The notes under the pieces were generated by a model that had not been told where the DNA came from, ran no database searches, and saw nothing but the letters and a program-made list of their open reading frames with translations. Made by a program: the position numbers and the translations under genes. Positions 14,823-21,967 of a DNA stretch of 25,251 nucleotides are shown here, one piece after another; within the stretch, counting starts at the first letter, position 1, and the number at the start of each line of letters is the position of its first letter. Source of the stretch: a virus. The DNA is taken from positions 1 to 25,251 of IMG/VR virus record IMGVR_UViG_3300049432_000028; one strand, given 5' to 3'.

Positions 14823-15958
14823 TGGGCTTCAGTTCATCGAAAACCAAGACGACGCAGAACGTCAACCAGAACGAGACCGGCACCACCATGCCCGTCACGC
14901 CCGATTGGCTGACCGGCGCCGCACAGGACTACGTGGGCAGGATCGGCGCGTTCGGCGACATGGACCCGAATAGCTTTGTTGCCGGGGCAGCGCCGTTGCA
15001 GCAACAGGCGTGGGGCAACGCCGACAGGCTGGACGACTGGCAGCCCCTTGCTCAAGGCGCGGCTGGGATGGCGGCAGGAGCCGGGATGGCCAAACCGAAC
15101 CTTGCCGGGGCTCCTGCGGGCACTGGCGGCGGATTTCAAGGACAGGCTCCGCAGCCGGGCGGCAAGTTCAGCGCGGACGGGGCCTATGCGCCGGACAGGG
15201 GCAGCCCGTTCCCGACGCCTGCGGGCGGCTACTCGCCCGCGCCCCAAATGCCGGGCTACGCCATGCCGCGGACAGGGCAGCCGATCGGCGGCGGCAACCC
15301 GGCCCTCACGGGGGCGAGCCAGGCTGCCGCCTATTCCAACCCCTACGACCAGCAAGTGATCGGCTCCACGCTGAATAGCTTCGACATGGACGCAGGCCAG
15401 CGCCGGGCTCAGCTTGAGGCGGCGGGCGCCAGAAACCGCGCGTTCGGCGGCTCCCGGTTCGGCTTGGCGGAAGGCCAGTTCGATGCCGACACGGCAATGA
15501 ACCGGGGCGCGCTTGAGGGCGGGTTGCGGCAGCAGGGCTTCAACACCGCCAACCAGCTCGGAATGCAGGACGCCAGCGCCGGCAACACCATGAACATGTT
15601 CAACGCGGGGCAACAGGACAACGCGCTCAATCGCCAGCTGTCCGCCGCCGGGCTCATGGGCGGGCTGGCGGACAGTTACGGTTCGAATACCCGCGCCGAT
15701 CTCGGCACCATGTCCACGCTCGGTGATCAACAGCGGCAGATCGAGCAGGGCTATGCGATGGCGCCGCTCGCGCAACTGGAGGCGATGGGGCAGCTTTCCG
15801 GCATGACGCCGTACGATATTCTCGTCGGCCGCAACGTCACCGGCAATACGACCGGCACGACAACCAGCACGACGACGGGGCGCCCGAGCCTGTTCAGCCA
15901 GTTGCTCCAGATGGGCCAGGCCGGGGCCAACGCCTATGCGAGCGGAATGGGGGGCTGA
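14822..15958 (+). CDS. Internal virion or ejection-type protein
   Basis: This 378-residue protein is rich in G, A, Q and M. It has a polar N-terminus (SSSKTKTTQNVNQNETG), a proline/glycine-rich low-complexity middle, and a helical C-terminal half with YSNPYDQQVIGSTLNSFDMD followed by GARNRAFGGSRFGLAEGQF. The last part matches a conserved pattern seen in podovirus proteins thought to lie inside the head or tail and to be released with DNA. The near-absence of lysine in the second half and the many asparagines are typical of these. There is no enzymatic motif. The next gene begins one base after its stop (TGATATG). Confidence 0.65.
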   Translation: MGFSSSKTKTTQNVNQNETGTTMPVTPDWLTGAAQDYVGRIGAFGDMDPNSFVAGAAPLQQQAWGNADRLDDWQPLAQGAAGMAAGAGMAKPNLAGAPAGTGGGFQGQAPQPGGKFSADGAYAPDRGSPFPTPAGGYSPAPQMPGYAMPRTGQPIGGGNPALTGASQAAAYSNPYDQQVIGSTLNSFDMDAGQRRAQLEAAGARNRAFGGSRFGLAEGQFDADTAMNRGALEGGLRQQGFNTANQLGMQDASAGNTMNMFNAGQQDNALNRQLSAAGLMGGLADSYGSNTRADLGTMSTLGDQQRQIEQGYAMAPLAQLEAMGQLSGMTPYDILVGRNVTGNTTGTTTSTTTGRPSLFSQLLQMGQAGANAYASGMGG

Positions 15959-15959
15959 T

Positions 15960-17006
15960 ATGGGGATGTTCAGCGGCGCGGGCGGGCAGGGGTTCGACTG
16001 GGGCAGGGCCGCGCTCAGCTTCCTGGGTGCCGGACCGCAGCTTCAGCAAAACGACGCCCGCCGCGCACAGGCGGCCGCCCTGGCGTTGCGCCAGCAAGAG
16101 GCCGAGCGCGAACAGGGTCTGCGCTCCAGCTTGTTCAACAATCTCGTCAAGCAGGGCATGGATCCAGGGCAGGCCGAGCTTGCCATGTCGAACCCGGAAG
16201 CGTTCGGGACCGAGTTCAACACCCGCTTTCGCACCCGCGAGCAAGGCGCCGCGGGCGGGAGCACCTTCACGCCCAATCTGAACGGCCAGGGCGGCATGAC
16301 GCGCATGGCCCCGTCTCGCCATGAATTCCAGGGCAGCGTGTTCGATGTCGGCGGCGTGGACGCGAACGGGCATGGCGGCGCGGTCACACCTCGCCACCAA
16401 GGCGTCCAAGTCGTCCCGCTTCAGCCCGGCGGCGAGCTTGCGGGCGTCAACAGCTTCACCGGGCGCGAAGTGCCGCTAGCAGGCTCTGCACTGCAACAAG
16501 AGGCACCCCCAGGCTCTGTCATTGGGCAGATGACAACCCTTCCGGGCGGGCCTCCACTGTCCGCGCCGCGCGTCGGACAAGGCCGAGCGTCGCGCTACGG
16601 CGGCCCTGATCCTCTCAGCATTCTCCGAGCCATCCCCGGCGTCACCTTCAACAGCGGTCGTCGCACGCCGGAAGGCAACGCTGCCGTGGGGGGCGTGGAG
16701 GGATCGAACCACCTGAGGGGCGACAGCATTGACATTGGCGTCGGGACCAGCGGCCTGTCTCTTGCCCAGCTCGCGGAACGCGCCAGGCGTCTCTACGGGC
16801 AATCCGCGCGGGTTACGCCGGAGCCTCATAGAAACCACGTCCATGTCGATTTTCCCGGCTATGGAGCGGTCCCCTACCATGGCGAGCGCGGCGCGCGGGG
16901 CGCGCCACAGCGTCAGCCTGTCCGCGTCAACTCGCCCGAGCAGGCGCGCAGTTTGCCCCCCGGCACAGTCTTTGTCACGCCTGACGGGCGTAGGAAGGTC
17001 CGCTAA
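15960..17006 (+). CDS. Virion-associated M15 peptidase
   Basis: The 348-residue protein has a helical N-terminal part (1-95) like internal virion proteins, a variable middle, and a C-terminal peptidase M15-type domain (about 225-302). The zinc-site pattern is visible: H251 and D258 in SNHLRGDSIDI and H293/H295 in HRNHVHVDF, after the family's SGRRTPEGNAAVGG entry motif. M15 enzymes cut D-Ala-containing peptides or related bonds in peptidoglycan. In this position the enzyme most likely opens the wall during DNA ejection. It is the only cell-wall hydrolase I can see in the window. The stop overlaps the next start (TAATG). Confidence 0.8.
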   Translation: MGMFSGAGGQGFDWGRAALSFLGAGPQLQQNDARRAQAAALALRQQEAEREQGLRSSLFNNLVKQGMDPGQAELAMSNPEAFGTEFNTRFRTREQGAAGGSTFTPNLNGQGGMTRMAPSRHEFQGSVFDVGGVDANGHGGAVTPRHQGVQVVPLQPGGELAGVNSFTGREVPLAGSALQQEAPPGSVIGQMTTLPGGPPLSAPRVGQGRASRYGGPDPLSILRAIPGVTFNSGRRTPEGNAAVGGVEGSNHLRGDSIDIGVGTSGLSLAQLAERARRLYGQSARVTPEPHRNHVHVDFPGYGAVPYHGERGARGAPQRQPVRVNSPEQARSLPPGTVFVTPDGRRKVR

Positions 17007-19615
17007 TGCTTCGCGACCCTTGGGACGAGTTTCGGGACGCGCCGGAGCCCAGTGCGTCCACCATCGGCCCGCCCCCCCACGCGCCGCGAATCGGACAGAC
17101 CGGGCGCATTCAGGGGCCTGCTCGTCAGCCGACGCCGCGCTATGACGACGAGGCCACGCGCGCCCGCAATGAGGCCGCCGCTTCGGCCAACGCCCCGGCC
17201 ACGTCGGCCGAACAGCTCCGCGCCTTGGAACTGCAAAACCAGGAGCGCGAACAGGCCCTTGCGCGCGGCGGCTTGACGGCGGATCAGGCCAACGAGCGCA
17301 CCCGACTTCGCACCCGCCTCGAAGCGGCAACCGGTCAGTTTCGCGATGTCGCCGAACGGTATCGCGGCGGCTATCAGAACGACGATCTCGCGGGGTGGAT
17401 GCCCAGCTTCCTCAGCCCCGGCAACTCGGGTTTCGACACGGCGGCGGGCAATTTGTCCGAGCAGGCGTTCGGCGCGTTCCGCGTTCCTGGCATAGGCTCA
17501 CAGAGCGATTACGAGGGGCGCCTGTTCGCCCGCAACAACCAGCTCGACGCGCAATCGTTCGACACGTCCAACGAGGCCCGGCTGGATGCGTTGCAAGGGC
17601 GCTTGAACGCGAACCGCGAAAGCGTCGGGCTCGAGCCGATCGACTGGCGCAACATGCCCATGGCGCAGGAGCCTCCAAGTGCGGCCCCGCAAGATCACGT
17701 AACCGCTGTCGAGCCCTATGCCGGTACGCCAACCGGTCAGCAGGCGCGCGAGTTCAGCGGCGGGCAAACCCGGCTTGAGGTCGATCCCGTCCTGAGGGGC
17801 ATTTCAACTCGGCTCGGCCAGATGATGGCGCGGGGCGTTCCCGACGCGCAGATTGTTCGGTATCTTCGCGACAACGGCGTCGACCCGAGCGGCACCAATG
17901 TGCAGCAGGCGTTGCAATATCGGCGACGCCCGGAATTTCAAGCGTGGCGCCGACAGAATCCGGGCCAGCCCTATCCAATCGGGGAGAGCTTCTACACCCG
18001 CGACGTGTCGCAGACGGGAACAAGCCGCACCCTTTCGCGAGCCGCCGAATCCCCGGGCGGGGCCTATGCCGTACAGGCCGGAAACGGGCTGCTGGGCAAC
18101 AGGCTGGACGATCTCGTTGGCGCTACGGGCGGAGACGCGGATCAGGCCCGGGCCGGTATCGCTGGCCTGAGGGAGACCAACCCCACAGCTTCATTCCTTG
18201 GCGATGTCAGCGGCGCAACCATGGCCTACGGCGCCGGTGCGGCCGCTATGCGGGGCGCCGGGGTGGCGTCGCGCCTTCCGGCGTGGCTTCGCGGCCCTGT
18301 CGCGGGAGACGTGGCCTACGGGGCTTACTCTGGCACTGGCGACGGCATGGAAAACGTGCCGCTGGCAATCATCGCCAACGCGGCCGGGGGCGTGGCTGGC
18401 CGGGGCGCCATGGCTGGCGTGGGCCGGGCCGCCACCGGCTCGCGTGATGCGGCAACGCGCTATCTGGACGCCCGCGGATTTCCGCTCACCGTTGGCCAGA
18501 TTGCCGGGCAAGGCGGGCGCGTTGGGCGCGTGATCGAGAACATGGAAAACACCGCCACGAGCGTGCCCGTGATAGGCCCAACGATCACCGCTCAGCGGGC
18601 GCAGGGGCTTCAGCGGCTCAACACCGCCGCGATGGAGGACGTTGTTCAGCCGATCGGCGGGACGCAAAGTGGGGCGATGGGCGAGGTCGCCAACGAAGAG
18701 GCGCTTGGCCAAATTCAGCAAGCCTACACCCAGGCCCTTACCGGCGTTGACCTTCCTCGAGATCGGCGCATCGCCGCCGACCTCACGGCTTTGCAGCGGC
18801 GCGCGTCTCGCATTCCGAACATCGGCGCGGACGTGTCCTACATCCTGCGCGACAACATTGAGCCCCTTTTCCAGAATGGGCGGCTCAATGGCCCCAATTT
18901 CCAAGCCGCCTTGCAGACGGTGAAGGAGGCTCAATCGGCCTACAGGGGCGTTCCTCTGGGGCGCCAGGCAACGCAAGTCCTGCGCGACGCCGAGCGGGCG
19001 TTGATGAGCCTCGCCCGCCGCCATCGCCCGGATATCGTGCCTCAGCTCAACCAGGCGAACACGGCCTATCGCCGCTACTCGATCACTCGCGACGCAAGCT
19101 TGGCGGGGATGAATAATCCGGGAGGCGGCGGGGAGTTTACGGCCGCGCAGCTCGGCCGGGCGGCGAGGCAAGGGACGATCAATTACGGCGGCCGCAACCA
19201 AGCCGCATCGACGAGCCGGCCGTTCTTCGAATTGCAGCGCCATGCCCAACAGGTTCTGCCGAACAGCTATCCCGATTCGGGGACGGCGGGCCGACTGTTG
19301 GCCCCTGCGCTCGGTCTCGGGCTGGGGGGCGCTGGCGCCGGCTCAGACGCTATGGGATGGACCGACAACGGAATGAAGATGGGCCTTGGCATTGGCGCGC
19401 TCAGCCTGCCCTATACGAATCCCGGCCGGGCATTCGCCCAGACCGCGATGGTGAGGCGCCCCGATTGGCTGCGAACCGTTGGCGAAGGGATGCTTGGTCA
19501 AATCCCGGCGAATGTCCCGCTCTTGGGCGGACAGTCCGGACCCGGTGTCGTCGGCAGGATCAGCGCTCCAGCGGCCGGATATTACTACGCCGAAGATCCT
19601 TACGTCCGCCGCTAG
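17006..19615 (+). CDS. Large internal virion / DNA ejection protein
   Basis: The 869-residue protein ends the structural operon. The N-terminal third is polar and charged (helices with NQEREQALARGG, DDLAGWMPSFLSPG). The middle (about residues 400-480) is a glycine/alanine-rich, membrane-seeking stretch containing TMAYGAGAAAMRG and ANAAGGVAGRGAMAG, and another such stretch lies near 755-800. Long helical regions follow (RRIAADLTALQRRASRIPNI, LRDAERALMSLARRH). Large helical proteins with glycine-rich membrane segments at this place form the trans-envelope channel of podoviruses. No lytic transglycosylase motif is visible. The stop shares CTAG with the leftward gene beyond. Confidence 0.7.
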   Translation: MLRDPWDEFRDAPEPSASTIGPPPHAPRIGQTGRIQGPARQPTPRYDDEATRARNEAAASANAPATSAEQLRALELQNQEREQALARGGLTADQANERTRLRTRLEAATGQFRDVAERYRGGYQNDDLAGWMPSFLSPGNSGFDTAAGNLSEQAFGAFRVPGIGSQSDYEGRLFARNNQLDAQSFDTSNEARLDALQGRLNANRESVGLEPIDWRNMPMAQEPPSAAPQDHVTAVEPYAGTPTGQQAREFSGGQTRLEVDPVLRGISTRLGQMMARGVPDAQIVRYLRDNGVDPSGTNVQQALQYRRRPEFQAWRRQNPGQPYPIGESFYTRDVSQTGTSRTLSRAAESPGGAYAVQAGNGLLGNRLDDLVGATGGDADQARAGIAGLRETNPTASFLGDVSGATMAYGAGAAAMRGAGVASRLPAWLRGPVAGDVAYGAYSGTGDGMENVPLAIIANAAGGVAGRGAMAGVGRAATGSRDAATRYLDARGFPLTVGQIAGQGGRVGRVIENMENTATSVPVIGPTITAQRAQGLQRLNTAAMEDVVQPIGGTQSGAMGEVANEEALGQIQQAYTQALTGVDLPRDRRIAADLTALQRRASRIPNIGADVSYILRDNIEPLFQNGRLNGPNFQAALQTVKEAQSAYRGVPLGRQATQVLRDAERALMSLARRHRPDIVPQLNQANTAYRRYSITRDASLAGMNNPGGGGEFTAAQLGRAARQGTINYGGRNQAASTSRPFFELQRHAQQVLPNSYPDSGTAGRLLAPALGLGLGGAGAGSDAMGWTDNGMKMGLGIGALSLPYTNPGRAFAQTAMVRRPDWLRTVGEGMLGQIPANVPLLGGQSGPGVVGRISAPAAGYYYAEDPYVRR

Positions 19616-20004
19616 TTGCCGCCGATTAGCAAGCGGGCGACCGGCCAAATGACGAGAGCCGATGCGAGGCAGATGACGGCCCAACTCAAGGCAGTTCCGA
19701 TCATCGGCCGTGGTTCAAACAGCGCGGCCTCGAAGCCGCAGAGGCCATCGTCGGACCGCGCCGTCGCCGCCGACACCTGAACAGTCGCCACCACCTCCCC
19801 GTCAACCGGCGTGAACGCCTGCTCGGTATAGGCCAAGTGACCACAAAGCGCCTCAACCCTCTTTGTCGAGGGCGTCTGAGGCTGAGGCGCGATGTAGTAG
19901 GCACATTTCGTGCACGGCGGACCGGCTTCTCTTGCCCTAAGCACGACTGCCCGGATGACGCCAAGCTTGGCCGTCGCTGCCCCTATCCGCGTTCCGGTGT
20001 CCAC
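19612..20004 (-). CDS. Phage membrane protein with Cys-rich motif
   Basis: A leftward gene of 130 codons between two rightward blocks. It shows CTKCAYY (C-x2-C) near residue 30 and CGHLAY near residue 53, plus a single Cys in GLCGFEAALFEP, suggesting a zinc ribbon-like or disulfide fold. This is followed by a C-terminal transmembrane helix (ALSWAVICLASALVIWPVA). The GTG start at 20004 is uncertain; a downstream GTG at 19944, just before the Cys motif, is possible. Its stop and the convergent stop of the ejection gene overlap in CTAG. It may be a lysogeny-time membrane protein (exclusion or regulation), but this is inferred only from its opposite orientation. Confidence 0.6.
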   Translation of the reverse strand: MDTGTRIGAATAKLGVIRAVVLRAREAGPPCTKCAYYIAPQPQTPSTKRVEALCGHLAYTEQAFTPVDGEVVATVQVSAATARSDDGLCGFEAALFEPRPMIGTALSWAVICLASALVIWPVARLLIGGN

Positions 20005-20009
20005 GCCTC

Positions 20010-20038
20010 GTTCTAATCGTTTTCCCGACCTCGTTCAA
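20010..20038 (-). promoter_or_regulatory. Possible leftward promoter
   Basis: Reading leftward, TTGAAC (20038-20033) and TAGAAC (20015-20010) are separated by 17 bases. The expected transcript start is near 20003, at the GTG of the leftward gene, so the mRNA would be nearly leaderless. The -10 matches the consensus at only four positions. Overlapping on the other side is a small palindrome AGGCG-GG-CGCCT at 20041-20052, possibly an operator between the two divergent units. Confidence 0.3.
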
Positions 20039-20077
20039 CAAGGCGGGCGCCTCAAGCACGACAAAGGAGCATCCCAG

Positions 20078-20119
20078 ATGCTGAGCTATGCCCCGCACCC
20101 TTTTCGGTCATGCCGGTGA
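20078..20119 (+). CDS. 13-codon leader peptide before first lysis gene
   Basis: ATG at 20078 follows GGAG (20065-20068) at a good distance and is read for 13 codons (MLSYAPHPFRSCR) to a TGA at 20117-20119. That stop lies ten bases inside the next gene, whose own ATG at 20110 has no ribosome site. The simplest reading is that ribosomes load on the leader and restart on the overlapping ATG. The peptide has proline residues and two arginines, but no regulatory codon run is obvious. Confidence 0.45.
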   Translation: MLSYAPHPFRSCR

Positions 20120-20418
20120 CGGCTTCGCGCGAGCGCGAGCCTGAGGCGCGCAAGTTCCCGATCAGCCCCAGTTGGCTTGCCGTGGCGATAAGCCTGCTCG
20201 CGGTGTTCTGGCAGATCGCGGTGACGAGCGTGGCCGTGGCCGAGAACACGCGGCGCGTCGAATTGCTTGAGGCCGCGGATCGCCAGCGGGGAGACGCGCT
20301 GAGCCGGATCGACGCCCGCACGGCGCGGATAGAGGCGACGCTGGACATCATGCGCGGCGGACCTCCCTACCGGCCCCTGTCCGAGCCGATCGTGCCCGGG
20401 GACAGGGTCACGCCGTGA
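20110..20418 (+). CDS. Membrane-anchored coiled-coil protein (i-spanin-like)
   Basis: The 102-residue protein has a short basic N-terminus, one transmembrane helix (WLAVAISLLAVFWQIAVTSV) and a following helix with heptad character (NTRRVELLEAADRQRGDALS, then RIDARTARIEATLDIM), ending in a proline-rich tail. This layout fits an inner-membrane spanin (Rz-like) or a phage-associated membrane coiled coil. It is the first gene of a run of four overlapping ORFs. The partner could be the lipoprotein at 21122-21484. Spanin identity is an inference from topology and neighbours. Confidence 0.55.
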   Translation: MPVTASREREPEARKFPISPSWLAVAISLLAVFWQIAVTSVAVAENTRRVELLEAADRQRGDALSRIDARTARIEATLDIMRGGPPYRPLSEPIVPGDRVTP

Positions 20419-20741
20419 GCCGCGATGTCTCCCTCAAGTCCTATGTTGACGCAGGCAACCGCTGGATGCTTTTGCTCGGCCTCTCGGTCGTGGTCGGCAT
20501 GGGGACCGTAATTGCCGTCATCGACGTGAAGAACGCGAAGGCGACGACTTTGGCGCTCGGCGGCGCAGAGGAGGCGATCAAGGTCGCGGTGAAGAGCGTG
20601 GAGGAAAAGGGCGTTCACCACAATGGGCTGATCGATCGAATGCGGGAGATGTCCGCGCAGTACGTCACGCGGGGCAACGTCTACGCGGCGCTCGTTGCGG
20701 CGGGCATCTGCTCAGCCATCTGGGGAGTGTTCGGGCAATGA
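20415..20741 (+). CDS. Two-helix phage membrane protein
   Basis: The GTG overlaps the upstream stop (GTGA). The 108-residue product has an N-terminal transmembrane helix (WMLLLGLSVVVGMGTVIAVI), a lysine/glutamate-rich amphipathic middle (AEEAIKVAVKSVEEKG) and a C-terminal helix (VYAALVAAGICSAIWGVFG). The layout would suit a holin or antiholin, with the charged part on one side of the membrane. No sequence family is recognised. The stop overlaps the next start (ATGA). Confidence 0.6.
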   Translation: MSRDVSLKSYVDAGNRWMLLLGLSVVVGMGTVIAVIDVKNAKATTLALGGAEEAIKVAVKSVEEKGVHHNGLIDRMREMSAQYVTRGNVYAALVAAGICSAIWGVFGQ

Positions 20742-20980
20742 GCGAGCGCAACCAGCAGCTCACGGCCTATCTGGCGACCTTGGCCGCACTCGTCACGGTC
20801 TTCATCGCGGCCTTGGTAGCTGGAGCGGTGGCCCCGGGCGTCATCGGCAAGATCGAGGCTTTCGGGCTCGGCACGATCACGGGCGGCCTGATCGGCGTCC
20901 TCCGCCTTCCGCAGCAGCGGTCGGTCACGGTCGACAACCCGCCGCAGAACCCCGTCCAGACAGAGGACGCCAAGCCATGA
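20738..20980 (+). CDS. Holin-like membrane protein, 80 aa
   Basis: This small protein has two hydrophobic helices (about residues 8-32, with TLAALVTVFIAALVAGAVA, and 38-56, with IEAFGLGTITGGLIGVL) and a polar proline-rich tail. This is the arrangement of class II holins, which form membrane lesions at the end of the lytic cycle and time host lysis. It sits in the middle of the membrane-protein cassette and is coupled on both sides by ATGA overlaps. Assignment is by topology, since holins rarely share sequence. Confidence 0.6.
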   Translation: MSERNQQLTAYLATLAALVTVFIAALVAGAVAPGVIGKIEAFGLGTITGGLIGVLRLPQQRSVTVDNPPQNPVQTEDAKP

Positions 20981-21096
20981 AGCTCACCATCCTGCTCGCC
21001 GCCATCACCGCCGCGCTCCTGTGGCCAAGGAAGCCGCAGACGGTGGGCGGGCGCATCTGGGCCGCGCGCCAGCGGCGAAGGTGGAAAGGGCTGTGA
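20977..21096 (+). CDS. Small membrane peptide, 39 aa
   Basis: The ATG overlaps the stop of the holin-like gene. The peptide has a single hydrophobic segment (MKLTILLAAITAALLWP) followed by a strongly basic tail (RIWAARQRRRWKGL). It may be a membrane-anchored accessory to the holin or an antiholin; nothing specific can be claimed. Its coupling and position in the cassette are the main reasons to accept it. Confidence 0.5.
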   Translation: MKLTILLAAITAALLWPRKPQTVGGRIWAARQRRRWKGL

Positions 21097-21121
21097 ACAA
21101 CCAACACCAAGGAGAGACGCG

Positions 21122-21484
21122 ATGAGACTGTTCCTGATCCCGCTGGCGGCACTGTCGCTGTCCAGTTGCGCCGGGCTAGGCGCGCTAATGTCCGGCCCGC
21201 CCGCACCGCTTTCCCGCACCACGATCGACGACCGCGCGCTGGAGACGGCATGGAAAACGTTCGACGTGGCGCTGGACGCGATCAACCTCCTGACCGACCG
21301 GGGCATCATCGTACCCGGCACGCCGCGCGCCAGATCGATCGCCACTGCCATTCGCCGCGTCAACACGGCGCTGGCCTCCGCCGAACGCTTTGCCGCCGCT
21401 GGCTCGGCAACCGACTACGCCACGGCCCTTCGCGAGGCGATGGCCGGCGTCGCTGAAATCCGCACCGCATTGGGGAGCAGCTAG
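21122..21484 (+). CDS. Phage lipoprotein (possible o-spanin)
   Basis: The N-terminus is a bacterial lipoprotein signal: MRLFLIPLAALSLSSC with Cys16 as the lipid-attachment residue. The mature part is a helical domain of about 100 residues (ALETAWKTFDVALDAINLLT, then SIATAIRRVNTALASAERF). AAGGAGAGACGCG before the ATG supplies the ribosome site. In a lysis cassette an outer-membrane lipoprotein would fit the o-spanin that disrupts the outer membrane with an inner-membrane partner (20110-20418). It is longer than typical Rz1 proteins and lacks their proline-rich tail, so other roles are possible. Confidence 0.6.
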   Translation: MRLFLIPLAALSLSSCAGLGALMSGPPAPLSRTTIDDRALETAWKTFDVALDAINLLTDRGIIVPGTPRARSIATAIRRVNTALASAERFAAAGSATDYATALREAMAGVAEIRTALGSS

Positions 21485-21516
21485 GGGCGGCCGCCGCACC
21501 GCCTGAGCACCGCCCC
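21485..21516 (+). repeat. 32-base repeat, copy 1
   Basis: The unit begins with GGGCGGCCGCCG and ends with GAGCACCGCCCC, around an eight-base core. It begins at the stop codon of the lipoprotein gene. GGGGCGG (21484-21490) can pair with CCGCCCC (21510-21516), so the RNA forms a hairpin. Copy 2 follows after 36 bases. Confidence 0.65.
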
Positions 21517-21552
21517 AAATCGGTGAATTATCATTAGTTTTCAATAACGGGA

Positions 21553-21584
21553 GGGCGGCCGCCGAAAGCGGAGAGCACCACCCC
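21553..21584 (+). repeat. 32-base repeat, copy 2
   Basis: The same left arm (12 of 12 bases) and right arm (11 of 12) as copy 1 flank an unrelated eight-base core. It is followed by TTTT, so it may act as a weak terminator or as a protein-binding site just before the ribosome site of the 21603 gene. The 36 bases between the copies are AT-rich compared with the surroundings. Confidence 0.65.
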
Positions 21585-21602
21585 TTTTCAGGAAGAAACA
21601 CC

Positions 21603-21878
21603 ATGAGCATCGGCAACATCGTGGACACCATCCAGAACGTCCTGGCAGCCGCGCAGCGCGTCACCGCCGCCATCCCCGGCCTTCAGGGCGTCTCGGGCAT
21701 GATCGGCACCGCCAACGCGCTTTCCGAGGTCGGCGAGAAGCTGGTCGGCGTGATCGACGGGCTGACCTCTTCGGCGCCCGATGCGCGGACGCAGGAGGAA
21801 ATGCAGACCACGCGCGCCGCATTGGCCGCCGCCGTCAGCAAGAAGGCCGTTGACACCGCGAATCGACTGGACGGGTGA
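21603..21878 (+). CDS. Conserved phage protein in lysis region, 91 aa
   Basis: The ATG is preceded by AGGAAGAA. The product is helical and alanine-rich, with a mildly amphipathic N-terminus (IGNIVDTIQNVLAAAQRVTA) and GVSGMIGTANALSEVGEKLVG in the middle. There is no clear membrane helix or signal peptide. It lies after the repeat pair and is coupled to the next small ORF through GTGA. No family is recognised. Confidence 0.6.
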   Translation: MSIGNIVDTIQNVLAAAQRVTAAIPGLQGVSGMIGTANALSEVGEKLVGVIDGLTSSAPDARTQEEMQTTRAALAAAVSKKAVDTANRLDG

Positions 21879-21967
21879 TCGATCCCGCGCTGTCCAACCT
21901 CGCGCTATGCTCGGCCTTCTTCCTGTTGCTGTGGGGAGTGGGGAGGAGGTTGGTGGGGAGGCCCTAG
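21875..21967 (+). CDS. Small single-helix membrane peptide, 30 aa
   Basis: The GTG overlaps the upstream stop (GTGA at 21875-21878). The peptide has one hydrophobic helix (LSNLALCSAFFLLLWGVG) and a basic end (RRLVGRP). Its TAG overlaps the stop of the leftward RecA-like gene in a CTAG. Two independent overlaps at its ends make a real gene likely despite its size. It could be a lysis inhibitor or accessory. Confidence 0.5.
   Translation: MIDPALSNLALCSAFFLLLWGVGRRLVGRP

Noticed and set aside
18191-19249. Antisense open frame of 352 codons inside the ejection protein gene
   Set aside because: Shadow of a GC-rich gene; composition rich in R, H and P with no recognisable domain.
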